26,827 bases of DNA from DATJZH01 sp035499215 (GTDB lineage Bacteria; Actinomycetota; Actinomycetes; Streptosporangiales; Streptosporangiaceae): the NCBI GenBank assembly GCA_035499215.1, contig DATJZH010000235.1, positions 1 to 26,827 of the forward strand. The letters are read 5' to 3'. Positions 1-7,055 of the stretch are shown one piece after another. The notes below the pieces were generated by a model, which saw nothing but the letters and a program-made list of their open reading frames with translations, was not told where the DNA came from and searched no databases. The number at the start of each line of letters is the position of its first letter. The stretch's first letter is position 1. The translations under genes were made by a program, and so were the position numbers.

Positions 1-656
1 CGCCGCTCGAAACGCCCCGGATGATGACCACCAAGGCTGACCACAACGACATCCGTATTTGGCCGACCCGGGGCGACCGGGGAGTGGCAGTAACCCAGGC
101 CAGCGACGATGGCCGACAACATGGACGTGTCTTACAAGCGAAGGATCAGTATCAAGCATCCCCTGACGGAGGCGTGCCCCGTGCCAGCCGCGTGCCAGAA
201 CGAGGCGACAACTGCCGACATCGAGCGGTAGCCAGACACCGAGCAAACCGGCTCTGGCCAGGAAAGCGGCAGGTGACCACCGTCCACGAAACGACCTCCT
301 AAGCAGTAGATCACTCCGATCCTGACTCTCAAGATCACGGGGGCCATGGGCGGGTCATTAGACCCGGTAACCAGGGGTCTGCCACGGTCGAGAGCGGACA
401 CTCAAACTGCCAGGTCACACCCCTAGCGGCGTAATCTGATCAGATTTCCAAAGCTGACAGTTTCCACCGCGCGGTCCACTCGTGGTCCAGACGTCCGAGC
501 CGGAACACGTTTCTGCAGTTCACGAGGCTGACCGCCGACCGCCTCCGGAGCCGTGTGCGTGCCCTCGCCGTCTACTGCCAACCTAGATCATGCCGAATAC
601 GGACCCAGACTTCCGCGGGTACCGGCATAGCCGCAGGTCAGGCGCTTTGGGTAAAG
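1..656. other. Gene-poor left flank, probable end of an integrated element
   Basis: I see no supportable gene here. Two antisense-overlapping reading frames (21-302 plus, 132-401 minus) have no recognisable domain, no convincing ribosome binding site and odd residue composition. The stretch is visibly less GC-rich than the rest of the window. It ends at a tRNA-Ser 3' fragment, so by inference it is the terminal part of an integrated element or its remnant, with the integrase outside the window or lost. The only notable internal structure is a perfect palindrome at 433-446. Confidence 0.45.
433..446. promoter_or_regulatory. Perfect 14-bp palindrome, possible operator
   Basis: AATCTGATCAGATT is a perfect inverted repeat and AT-rich against its surroundings, which suggests a dimeric regulator site. 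No adjacent gene supports a specific role, and chance occurrence cannot be excluded. Confidence 0.3.
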
Positions 657-718
657 GGTCTTGAAAACCGCTAGGGCGTTGACGCGTCCTCGTGGGTTCG
701 AATCCCACACCCTCCGCC
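657..718 (+). pseudogene. 3' fragment of tRNA-Ser(UGA), probable attachment site
   Basis: The fragment carries the anticodon loop CTTGAAA (anticodon TGA) followed by the 3' anticodon strand ACCGC, a long serine-type variable arm, a perfect T arm (GTGGG, TTCGAAT, CCCAC at 692-708), the 3' acceptor strand ACCCTCC at 709-715, discriminator G716 and CC. The partner 5' acceptor strand GGAGGGT is absent upstream, there is no D arm, and the 5' anticodon strand pairs only over three bases. It therefore cannot be a working tRNA. Integrative elements of actinobacteria commonly recombine within tRNA 3' ends and leave such a duplicate at the far junction. From its orientation, the intact gene should lie to the left, outside the window. 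Confidence 0.75.
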
Positions 719-776
719 GGCCAGCCCGCAGCGCCAGGCGAACCGGCGGCCCTGGACGCCAGCCGGACGCTGTGAC

Positions 777-2369
777 CTAGCGCGTTCCATGACGGGGCAG
801 CGCGCATCCTCCCGGCCTGGCCAGGCCGTCGCCCACGATCGCGGCCAGGGCCAGATAGGAATCTGCGGTCCCGCGGCTGAGCAGGTCGAGGTCGATCTCA
901 GCGCCCTCCTCCAGGTGCGCGTCGTAAGGAATCCTGGTGACCGCCCGGCACCTGGCGGCGAAGTACTCCTGGAGCCGATTCAGGTCGACTGAGCTGCGAC
1001 TGCGCGCCCGCACGGCGCACAGCACCACAACGGCTTCGCGGACCAGGCCGCCGTGACCATGCGCCTCCAGCCAGTCGAGCGTGGCGCTCGCGCTGCGCGC
1101 CCCGTCCACCGACGGAGTGCTCACCATGACGACCTGGTCGGCCAGGCGAAGGATCCCGGCCATCGCCGCATGCATCAGTCCGGTACCGCAATCGGTGAGG
1201 CAGATGGAGTAATAGTGCTCCAGAACTCCGCAGACGTTGCAGTAATCGTCGTCGCTGAGTGCGACCGAAACCGTCGGATCCCGGTCCGACGTCAGAATCT
1301 CGAGCCCGCTCGTGGCCTGTGAGGTGAAGGTCCGCACGTCAGCGTAGCGCCTGATCTGGGCTCTCTCGTTCAGCAGGTCACGGATCGTCGCGGCGGTCTC
1401 CAGCTGCACCTTGTCGGAAAGCGTGCCACGGTCCGGGCTGGCATCGACGGCGATAACCCGGTCTCCGCGCAGGCCCGCCAGCGTTGAGCCAAGTGCCACC
1501 GCGGTGGTGGTCTTGCCGACGCCGCCCTTCAGGCTCATGACCGCCACCCGGTGATGACCGCCCACCACCGGGGCGCGCGCCCGGCCGATCATGTCCTGAC
1601 GGCGCAGCTCGGCGGCCGACAGGGGCACCCGCAGCACGCCGCCGGTAGCCTGGTAAGCGAGCCGACGCCAGCCGGGGGACGGTGCCCGGCGCCGTCTGGG
1701 CAGCAAAAGCGCGGGCGTCAGCCGTTCGGTCGCGTCAGATGCGGGCGGAGGCTGTAATTCTCTCGGCGTGGCGCCCCTGCCAGCCGGACCGGACCACGCG
1801 GCTGCCTCCCGGCCAGCCCCCTTGTGCGCGGCCGGCTTTCCTGCTGAGCCGGCCAGGCCGGTTATGCCCGCCCCGGCGTGTGAAGGCGGCGCAGGGCCAT
1901 GGTCCTCAGCGGACCCGTAGGGACCGGGCGAACCGTAATCATGAGGCTGGCCGTAATCCTGCGGCTCATGGCCCGGCGGTCGGCTCAGGCCGGATGATCC
2001 CTGGTCTTCAGCGGCGCTAACATCCGGGCCGCGGGCGGCTGGACTGCAGTCCGCCAGTACGTAACCTGCCGGATCACGGCCGTCCGGGGCCAGCCCGCCA
2101 GTCTCGTAGGCAGCCGGACCGTAATCTTCGATGCCGTATCCGGTCGGCCCGAGGTCCTCGATCCCCGGGCCCGCCGGCCCGTAATCCGCGATTCCGTAGC
2201 CCGCCGGCCCGGGGTCCTCGATCCCCGCGCCCGCCGGCCCGTAATCCGCGATCCCGTAGCCCGCCGGCCCGAAGTCCTCGATCCCGTGGCCGCCGTCATC
2301 TGCCAAGGTGTCTCCACGGTTCTCGTCAGGACCGCCACGAGCGGGCCCGCTCAGACTGGGAAGGCTCAT
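777..2369 (-). CDS. MinD/ParA-family ATPase with repetitive N-terminal region
   Basis: This is a 530-residue protein. The C-terminal half (about residues 265-520) is a deviant-Walker P-loop ATPase. It has KGGVGKTTT near residue 280, then a VIAVDASPD strand, a DCGTG switch motif and a late IPYDAHLEEG segment. Members of this family bind ATP, dimerise, and position or partition cargo on nucleoid or membrane. The first 240 residues are low-complexity Gly/Pro/Ala/Asp, with six decapeptide repeats at residues 27-86. No ParB-like partner lies next to it, so a chromosome-partition role is not supported; an accessory positioning ATPase is the better reading. The ATG has no clear Shine-Dalgarno. The neighbouring bpa gene is divergent, 184 bp away. 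The ATPase domain is certain, the cargo unknown. Confidence 0.85.
   Translation of the reverse strand: MSLPSLSGPARGGPDENRGDTLADDGGHGIEDFGPAGYGIADYGPAGAGIEDPGPAGYGIADYGPAGPGIEDLGPTGYGIEDYGPAAYETGGLAPDGRDPAGYVLADCSPAARGPDVSAAEDQGSSGLSRPPGHEPQDYGQPHDYGSPGPYGSAEDHGPAPPSHAGAGITGLAGSAGKPAAHKGAGREAAAWSGPAGRGATPRELQPPPASDATERLTPALLLPRRRRAPSPGWRRLAYQATGGVLRVPLSAAELRRQDMIGRARAPVVGGHHRVAVMSLKGGVGKTTTAVALGSTLAGLRGDRVIAVDASPDRGTLSDKVQLETAATIRDLLNERAQIRRYADVRTFTSQATSGLEILTSDRDPTVSVALSDDDYCNVCGVLEHYYSICLTDCGTGLMHAAMAGILRLADQVVMVSTPSVDGARSASATLDWLEAHGHGGLVREAVVVLCAVRARSRSSVDLNRLQEYFAARCRAVTRIPYDAHLEEGAEIDLDLLSRGTADSYLALAAIVGDGLARPGGCALPRHGTR
2112..2291. repeat. Six tandem 30-bp coding repeats
   Basis: Within the ATPase gene, six 30-bp units encode the decapeptide consensus G-x-G-I-(E/A)-D-x-G-P-A. 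Units alternate in a 60-bp higher-order pattern (IED unit, IAD unit), which implies expansion by duplication of a two-unit block. Reading frame is preserved throughout. Confidence 0.85.
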
Positions 2370-2553
2370 CAGGCCGAAAGCCTAGGCCAGCCGCACAGCA
2401 CCGGCATACGCGACGAAACGATTCATCCGCCAGCGTCGGCACGCCAGGCGCACGCAAGCGTGCCGGCAACACCCGTCTCGCGCAGATGGGCAGGGCCCGC
2501 CAAGGCCGGCCCCCGGGGATGCGGCCGCGGCCGGGCCTCGACAGACTAGGACC

Positions 2554-3096
2554 ATGAACGACGAGACGAAACCGGAATCGGAGCCGCACGGCAAAGTCGT
2601 CGTGGTCGGACCCGACGGCGTCGCCGTCGAAGCTGACCCCGACCAGGGATCAGGCGAGCGGCCGGTCACTGAAATGGTCGAGCAGCCGGCCAAGGTCATG
2701 CGGATCGGCAGCATGATCCGCCAGCTGCTTGAAGAGGTCAGGGCGGCACCGCTGGACGAGAAGAGCAGGGCCCGGCTCAGGGAGATCCACAAGAGCTCGA
2801 TCAAGGAGCTCGAGGATGGCCTGGCGCCTGAGCTGGTCGAGGAGCTGGAGCGGCTCTCGCTGCCGTTCGCGGAAGAGAGCGTGCCGAGCGAGGCCGAGCT
2901 GCGGATCGCCCAGGCCCAGCTGGTCGGCTGGCTGGAAGGCCTGTTTCATGGGATCCAGACCACTTTGTTCGCCCAGCAGATGGCAGCGCGGGCACAGCTG
3001 GAGCAGATGCGCCGGGCCTTGCCGCCAGGGCTTGCCCCGGTGCCAGACGAGTCTGCGCAGCAGACGGCTCCGCGCGCCTCTGGCCCCTACCTGTAA
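2554..3096 (+). CDS. bpa: Bacterial proteasome activator Bpa/PafE
   Basis: This 180-residue protein matches the DUF2587/Bpa family. The N-terminus is disordered and acidic, and a helical core spans about residues 48-160, with MIRQLLEEVRAAPLDE followed by RLREIHKSSIKELEDGL. Bpa forms dodecameric rings that dock on the 20S proteasome and open its gate without ATP, feeding unfolded proteins such as HspR to the core. Docking uses a C-terminal GQYL motif in mycobacteria; here the protein ends in SGPYL, so Tyr-Leu is kept and Gln is Pro. Start ATG lies 3 nt after AGGA, an unusually short spacing, so translation may not depend on it. It is convergent with the mannosyltransferase gene. Proteasome subunit genes are not in the window. 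Confidence 0.9.
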   Translation: MNDETKPESEPHGKVVVVGPDGVAVEADPDQGSGERPVTEMVEQPAKVMRIGSMIRQLLEEVRAAPLDEKSRARLREIHKSSIKELEDGLAPELVEELERLSLPFAEESVPSEAELRIAQAQLVGWLEGLFHGIQTTLFAQQMAARAQLEQMRRALPPGLAPVPDESAQQTAPRASGPYL

Positions 3097-3156
3097 GCCA
3101 CGGCCAGGTCACCGGCAGGCTCAGGCCTGGCAGCTAGCGCGAATGCCGGGGGCGCG

Positions 3157-4884
3157 TCATGACGGCAGGCGGTGCGGACGGCTGACCGGGCCGCCCGCGC
3201 GCCCGTCCGCTGCTTCCGGCCGGGAGCGCGCGGGCCGGGGCCACAACATGACCACGACAGCGACGATGACCACGAGCAGCAGCGCCGGGGTGATGGCCGT
3301 CCGGACAATGGTTTCCAGCCAGCCCAGGCCGGCTGGCAGGGGGATCACGCGGGCCGGCAGATAGCCGAGCGCCAGTGCGGCGGTGCGCGCGAGCATGAGC
3401 CAGTCCAGCCGCGACCAGGGCAGCGCGGCGAGCAGCGCCCAGCCAAGTCCGTCGTACCACGGCAGCACGTAGGGCCACGCGACGAGCCACGCGAATACCA
3501 CGGCAAACGCGGCGCCAGGCGCCAGGAGCGCGGCTTCGCCGCCTGGCCGAAGACCCGCCCGGCTGGGTTCCGGTCCGGCCGACCAGCTGACCGCGCGGAG
3601 GCCGGGAACGGCCGGCCATGCGCCGGGCTCGGCGCGGCGGATCGAAGCGACCAGGAGCCCGAGCAGCACCGCCGCCAGCAGCAGCGCACCGCTCCTGACC
3701 ACGCCCTCCGCAGCGCCCTCGCCGATGCCCAGCCGCAGCAGGGAACGGACGGCGCGCCAGGGCGACCCGATTGACACATAGCTGCCGGCGTGCAGGGCCG
3801 GGCCCACCGAGCCCGGGCCCCAGACCAGCAGGGAAGCGCCTGCCGTCAGGCAGAACCCGAGCGCCAGGCCGCCCAGCACCGGCGCCGGCCCGCGCCATCC
3901 TGGCCCGCTGTCAGGCTGTCCCCGCGCCCGCCAGGCCAGCACGCATGCCAGCGCCAGGCCGGCACCGACCAGGACCATCGTCAGCTTGACGGCGAAGCCG
4001 AGGCCGACCAGGCCACCCGCTGCCGCGCCGGCAAGCGCCTCGCGCACCGGGCTGTGCAGGCGCGGCCGGGCCGGCAGGCGCAGGCACAGCACGGACATCG
4101 CGCCGATGGCGAACACCACGGCCTCGCTGTCCACGTGCGCTCCGGCGACCAGCACCTGCAGCAGCAGCGGATTGCACGTCCACAGCAGCGCGGCGCGCAG
4201 CTGCCGGGCACGGTTCCCGCAGGCAAGCCGGTACAGGAGCAGCCCGGTCAGCGCGAACGCGACGAGATTCAGCACCGACAGCGCGAAAACCGTGAGCCGG
4301 ACCGATGTCCCGCCGGCCAGCGACGCGAACGCCTGGCCGGCGGTCGCGAGCGAGCCGTAGACGGACGGGCTGGCCCGCCAGTCCTCGACGGCACGTGCGA
4401 TCGGGTCGCCGAGACGCGCCAGCGCCGCCGGTGTGGTGGTGTAGGGATCATGCCCGGTTACCGCCATCCGCCCGTAGGCGGCATAGCTGAGATGATCCGA
4501 TGAGCCGAAAGGGGGAACGAGCGTCAGTGCGGCCGCAGCGATGAGGCCGGCCGCGAGAATCAGCCGCGGCGAGACGGTCCAGCCCTGCCGGGTGGCCCAG
4601 ATGATCAGCGCGAGGCCCGCGCTGCCCGCGGCGACACCCGCGGCGGTCAGCGCTACCACGAGATAGCCAGACGGGTGCGCGGCGAGCGACCACGGCGGCT
4701 GCCGCGGCCTGCCCGGCAGCGGGGGCTCCATGAGCGAGGGGCCGAGCAGCGCGACAGTGAACGTGACGGCGATACTCACGGCACTGAACATGAGCCCGGC
4801 ACGGCCTGCGCGGCCGGCCGCGGCCTGCTCCCCCCCGGCCGGCTGGGTCCTGACCGCGCCGGTCCCGGCAGGCGGCCTGGCCAT
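3157..4884 (-). CDS. Multi-span GT-C mannosyltransferase-like protein (MptB type)
   Basis: This is a 575-residue integral membrane protein with about a dozen hydrophobic segments. A segment with SSDHLSYAAYGRMAVTGHDP, then PSVYGSLATA, resembles the polyprenol-phosphomannose-dependent alpha-1,6-mannosyltransferases (MptB and relatives, GT-C fold). These use a lipid-linked sugar on the outer face of the membrane to extend cell-envelope glycans. I chose the ATG at 4884, four bases after the stop of the upstream GT2 gene and next to a GGTGAG sequence; the frame extends further upstream but only as an overlap with that gene. The short gap implies translational coupling, so the GT2 enzyme may supply or prime its donor. 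In M. tuberculosis a membrane glycosyltransferase (Rv3779) also sits next to bpa. Family assignment is good; acceptor and linkage are unknown. Confidence 0.75.
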   Translation of the reverse strand: MARPPAGTGAVRTQPAGGEQAAAGRAGRAGLMFSAVSIAVTFTVALLGPSLMEPPLPGRPRQPPWSLAAHPSGYLVVALTAAGVAAGSAGLALIIWATRQGWTVSPRLILAAGLIAAAALTLVPPFGSSDHLSYAAYGRMAVTGHDPYTTTPAALARLGDPIARAVEDWRASPSVYGSLATAGQAFASLAGGTSVRLTVFALSVLNLVAFALTGLLLYRLACGNRARQLRAALLWTCNPLLLQVLVAGAHVDSEAVVFAIGAMSVLCLRLPARPRLHSPVREALAGAAAGGLVGLGFAVKLTMVLVGAGLALACVLAWRARGQPDSGPGWRGPAPVLGGLALGFCLTAGASLLVWGPGSVGPALHAGSYVSIGSPWRAVRSLLRLGIGEGAAEGVVRSGALLLAAVLLGLLVASIRRAEPGAWPAVPGLRAVSWSAGPEPSRAGLRPGGEAALLAPGAAFAVVFAWLVAWPYVLPWYDGLGWALLAALPWSRLDWLMLARTAALALGYLPARVIPLPAGLGWLETIVRTAITPALLLVVIVAVVVMLWPRPARSRPEAADGRAGGPVSRPHRLPS

Positions 4885-4888
4885 CAGC

Positions 4889-5650
4889 TCACCCGCTGGC
4901 CGACCTGGCGGCGCGGCGTGCCTGCTGGCCCGCGGCGGCGCGCCTGCCCGGCCGCCGGGCGGCCAGCGCACGCGCCACATCGGCGAACTCATGCGCCCTG
5001 TGCAGCTGGGCCCGCCAGTCCCGTCCGGTCGCGCGGTGCGAGAGCGGAACCTCGACCTCGGCGATCCGCATGCCACGGCGGAGCAGGTCGATGGTCATGC
5101 CGGTCTCGACCCCGAAGCGGGGAGCAAGCGGCAGCACCGCCTCGAATGCTGCCCTGGTGAGGCAGCGCTGCCCATTGAGCGGCTGAGCCGGCCTCCACCC
5201 GGTGAAACGCTCGATCCCGGCACCGGACAGGGCCATGACGAAGCCGTGGCCGCCCTGGCGGACGCGGCTGGTGAATACCGCGATCGTCACGTCAGCGGTC
5301 CCGGCCCGGACCGGCTCTGCCATCGGGCCGGCCTGGGCTGCGCTCTCGGCGAGGTCACCATCGAGGAAAAGCAGATGGCGCGGTGACATCGACGCCTCCC
5401 GGCCCTCGATGAGCCGGACCGCCTCTGCGCCCGTCTCCATCGCCGCGGCCTTGCCCCTGTTGCGGGCGTGCCGCAGGACGCGGGCTCCCGCGGCTTCGGC
5501 AGCCGCCGCTGTGCCGTCGGCGGATCCGTCATCGACTACCACGACGATGTCCACGCCGGGCAGCCCGGCGGCTGCCGTGACGGTGGCTGCGATCCGGTCG
5601 GCCTCGTTCATAGCGGGGATGACGACGGCGACGTCACCGGGCGATGGCAT
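4889..5650 (-). CDS. GT2-family glycosyltransferase
   Basis: This 253-residue cytosolic enzyme has a GT-A fold. VVIPAMNEADR at residues 9-19 is the nucleotide-binding start, VVVDDGSADGT follows near 37-47, and the metal-binding DxD-type motif is LFLDGDL near residue 95. A QPLNGQR segment and an RFGVETGMTIDLLRRG segment follow, as in polyprenyl-phosphate sugar synthase-like and processive GT2 enzymes. It would transfer a sugar from a nucleotide donor to a lipid or glycan acceptor. The C-terminus is Arg/Ala-rich. The gene begins at an ATG preceded at 6 nt by TAAGAT, and ends four bases before the membrane glycosyltransferase. A role making the lipid-linked donor for that partner is an inference from the coupling. 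Confidence 0.85.
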   Translation of the reverse strand: MPSPGDVAVVIPAMNEADRIAATVTAAAGLPGVDIVVVVDDGSADGTAAAAEAAGARVLRHARNRGKAAAMETGAEAVRLIEGREASMSPRHLLFLDGDLAESAAQAGPMAEPVRAGTADVTIAVFTSRVRQGGHGFVMALSGAGIERFTGWRPAQPLNGQRCLTRAAFEAVLPLAPRFGVETGMTIDLLRRGMRIAEVEVPLSHRATGRDWRAQLHRAHEFADVARALAARRPGRRAAAGQQARRAARSASG

Positions 5651-5656
5651 ACGGCG

Positions 5657-5662
5657 ATCTTA
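5657..5662 (-). promoter_or_regulatory. -10 box of GT2 gene, leaderless layout
   Basis: TAAGAT lies on the minus strand, six bases before the ATG at 5650. This places the expected transcription start at or next to the start codon. No Shine-Dalgarno is visible, consistent with a leaderless mRNA. The -35 element is not clear. Confidence 0.5.
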
Positions 5663-5761
5663 GTGCCGCGCGCCAAGGTGAACGGGACTTACCGGCGCGC
5701 CCGGCTGCTGCGCCGATACCAGCATGACGGTGCCGTGCGGGGCTTACTGCCGCGCCATCCT

Positions 5762-6100
5762 TTACTGTCCCGGCACGGCCGCCGGATCGTCGAGCACCGT
5801 GAAAACGGACTCCAGGCCGGTCACCTGCAGGATCTTCCTGACAGTTCGCCGCGGTCCGGCAAGCTCCAGGTCGCCGCCCTGCTCACGAGCCCGCCGGTGC
5901 GCGGCCAGCAGCACGTTCATGCCCGTCGAATCGCAGAACTCCACTCCGGACATATCCACTACCAGCCGCTGCGGGGCGCCGCAGGTCAGTGCGCTAACCA
6001 GCTCGCCGTGCAGGCGCGGCGCCGTATACAGGTCGATCTCACCGCGCACCGACAGGACGGTGCGGTCGCCGAGAGTCTGGCACCTCACCTTTAGCTCCAC
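5762..6100 (-). CDS. STAS-domain anti-sigma factor antagonist
   Basis: This is a 112-residue single-domain protein of the SpoIIAA/RsbV type. It has the N-terminal strand TVLSVRGEIDLYTAPRL and the conserved phospho-acceptor region DMSGVEFCDSTGMNVLL, whose Ser is the expected target of an HATPase anti-sigma kinase. Members bind anti-sigma factors when unphosphorylated and so free a sigma factor. The frame is open further upstream, but I chose GTG at 6100 because the domain begins immediately after it and TAGTCT stands 7 nt before it. No sigma factor or kinase is adjacent; an RsbW-type HATPase lies 2.4 kb away on the same strand and is a possible partner. Confidence 0.85.
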   Translation of the reverse strand: MELKVRCQTLGDRTVLSVRGEIDLYTAPRLHGELVSALTCGAPQRLVVDMSGVEFCDSTGMNVLLAAHRRAREQGGDLELAGPRRTVRKILQVTGLESVFTVLDDPAAVPGQ

Positions 6101-6107
6101 CTGCCGC

Positions 6108-6113
6108 AGACTA
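6108..6113 (-). promoter_or_regulatory. -10 box of STAS gene, leaderless layout
   Basis: TAGTCT lies on the minus strand, seven bases before GTG 6100, with no Shine-Dalgarno. It supports the chosen start over the longer frame. Confidence 0.4.
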
Positions 6114-6181
6114 CAGCCGCCGGGCCCGCGGGACCAGATGGTGACGTAGAGTACATGGCCAATCCGCTTTCGGTAAGCGCG

Positions 6182-6209
6182 TTTGCGTGTGAAGCTAAGA
6201 CGATAAGAT
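6182..6209 (+). promoter_or_regulatory. Putative sigma-70-type promoter of the 6236 gene
   Basis: TTTGCG (6182-6187), a 16-bp spacer and TAAGAT (6204-6209) form a plausible -35/-10 pair. The GGAG Shine-Dalgarno and ATG of the next gene follow at a normal leader distance. It sits in the divergent region shared with the STAS gene. Confidence 0.45.
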
Positions 6210-6235
6210 CCCGCACCAACGAGCGGAGCACCCGG

Positions 6236-6784
6236 ATGAACCCGCAACCAGCCCGGGTCCGGCAGGACGCGGAGGTGCCAGCGTCGCCGCCGCGGCAGCG
6301 CGCGCCTGCCAGGGCCGTCGCGCCGGCGGTCCGGCTGGCCGCTGCCGTGCCCGCGTCAGGCCCGGCGGGGATCCTCACCGGGGGCGCGGAGCGGCTCGCC
6401 TTACCTGCTAGGCCGCCGGCGGGCCAGCGCACCGCCACGCTGCGCGATCAGCTGGAGGCCATCCTGCTGCGGACCGGAGGCGCCGCGTCCTGGCTGGAGT
6501 CGAGCAAGCACTACGCCGGCCTGGTCAACGGCGGCGGTTCCGTGCCTGTGACGGCCCGCCTGGAGGCCGGGGATCTGGAGTTTCTCAGCCGGGCGCGCGA
6601 AGAACTGCGCGGCTTCGCCGATCTCGGGCTCATGCTCATCGAGCTGCACCAGCCGCTGGATGCCGGCGGGATCTCCAGCGACCCGGCCAGCCCGATCCAG
6701 CGCTGCCGCAACTGCATGTGCCGGTGGCCCTGCCCTACGTTCCGCACCATCTCCGAGGTCCTGGACCGGCTGGAGAACACCTGA
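6236..6784 (+). CDS. Hypothetical protein with C-terminal cysteine cluster
   Basis: I do not recognise this 182-residue protein. The first 60 residues are Ala/Pro/Arg-rich and look disordered. The remainder is a probable helical domain (LRDQLEAILLRTGGAASWLE, then LEAGDLEFLSRAREELRGF). Near the C-terminus is the compact cluster CRNCMCRWPCPT, four cysteines in ten residues, which could bind zinc or another metal. The start at 6236 has GGAG seven bases upstream; an earlier in-frame ATG at 6155 would run into the divergent promoter region and is less likely. It is followed on the same strand by a small membrane protein gene. Confidence 0.75.
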   Translation: MNPQPARVRQDAEVPASPPRQRAPARAVAPAVRLAAAVPASGPAGILTGGAERLALPARPPAGQRTATLRDQLEAILLRTGGAASWLESSKHYAGLVNGGGSVPVTARLEAGDLEFLSRAREELRGFADLGLMLIELHQPLDAGGISSDPASPIQRCRNCMCRWPCPTFRTISEVLDRLENT

Positions 6785-6866
6785 TCAGCATGCCGGGCGA
6801 CAGGTGCGGGCAGGAATCGCCGGCGCTGACAGCGCCCAGCCCTGCGCCTCGGCGCCGGTTTGGCCG

Positions 6867-6872
6867 TACCGT
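6867..6872 (+). promoter_or_regulatory. -10 box of small membrane protein gene
   Basis: TACCGT stands six bases before the ATG at 6879, with no Shine-Dalgarno between, which fits a leaderless transcript. The -35 element is not identifiable. Confidence 0.35.
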
Positions 6873-6878
6873 GTGAGC

Positions 6879-7052
6879 ATGGCGCGATTGCTGCTGTTCC
6901 TCATCTCCGCCGTGGCGGTTGTCTTCCTGCTGCTGGCGGTCGTGCATGTGCTTTTCTTCGCTTTCTGGATATTCCTGCTGGCCGTGGTGGCGTTTGCTGT
7001 CGTCGGCGTGTTCCGGCTCGGCCGCCGGTCGGCCCGCGGACGACACAGGTAG
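6879..7052 (+). CDS. Small membrane protein, 57 residues
   Basis: The protein is almost entirely hydrophobic, from MARLLLFLISAVAVVFLLLA through FWIFLLAVVAFAVVGVF, consistent with two closely spaced membrane helices. It ends in a basic cytosolic tail, RLGRRSARGRHR. No family is recognised. Support comes from the upstream TACCGT in leaderless position and from the positive-inside tail. It is convergent with the deiminase-like gene: stop codons are only 3 bp apart, leaving no room for a separate terminator. Confidence 0.6.
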   Translation: MARLLLFLISAVAVVFLLLAVVHVLFFAFWIFLLAVVAFAVVGVFRLGRRSARGRHR

Positions 7053-7055
7053 CAG

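Noticed and set aside
21..401. Two overlapping opposite-strand reading frames (21-302 plus, 132-401 minus)
   Set aside because: No domain, no good start context and unlike codon composition; more likely non-coding sequence at an element end.
583..807. Minus-strand frame containing VGFEPTRTRQRP
   Set aside because: This is the antisense translation of the tRNA-Ser fragment, a common false ORF.
2112..2291. CRISPR-like regular repeats
   Set aside because: The units are contiguous and coding, with no spacers; they are protein repeats.
6822..6836. Small hairpin GGCGCT-GAC-AGCGCC after the cysteine-cluster gene
   Set aside because: Six pairs with a 3-nt loop and no T-tract; such stems are frequent by chance at this GC content.
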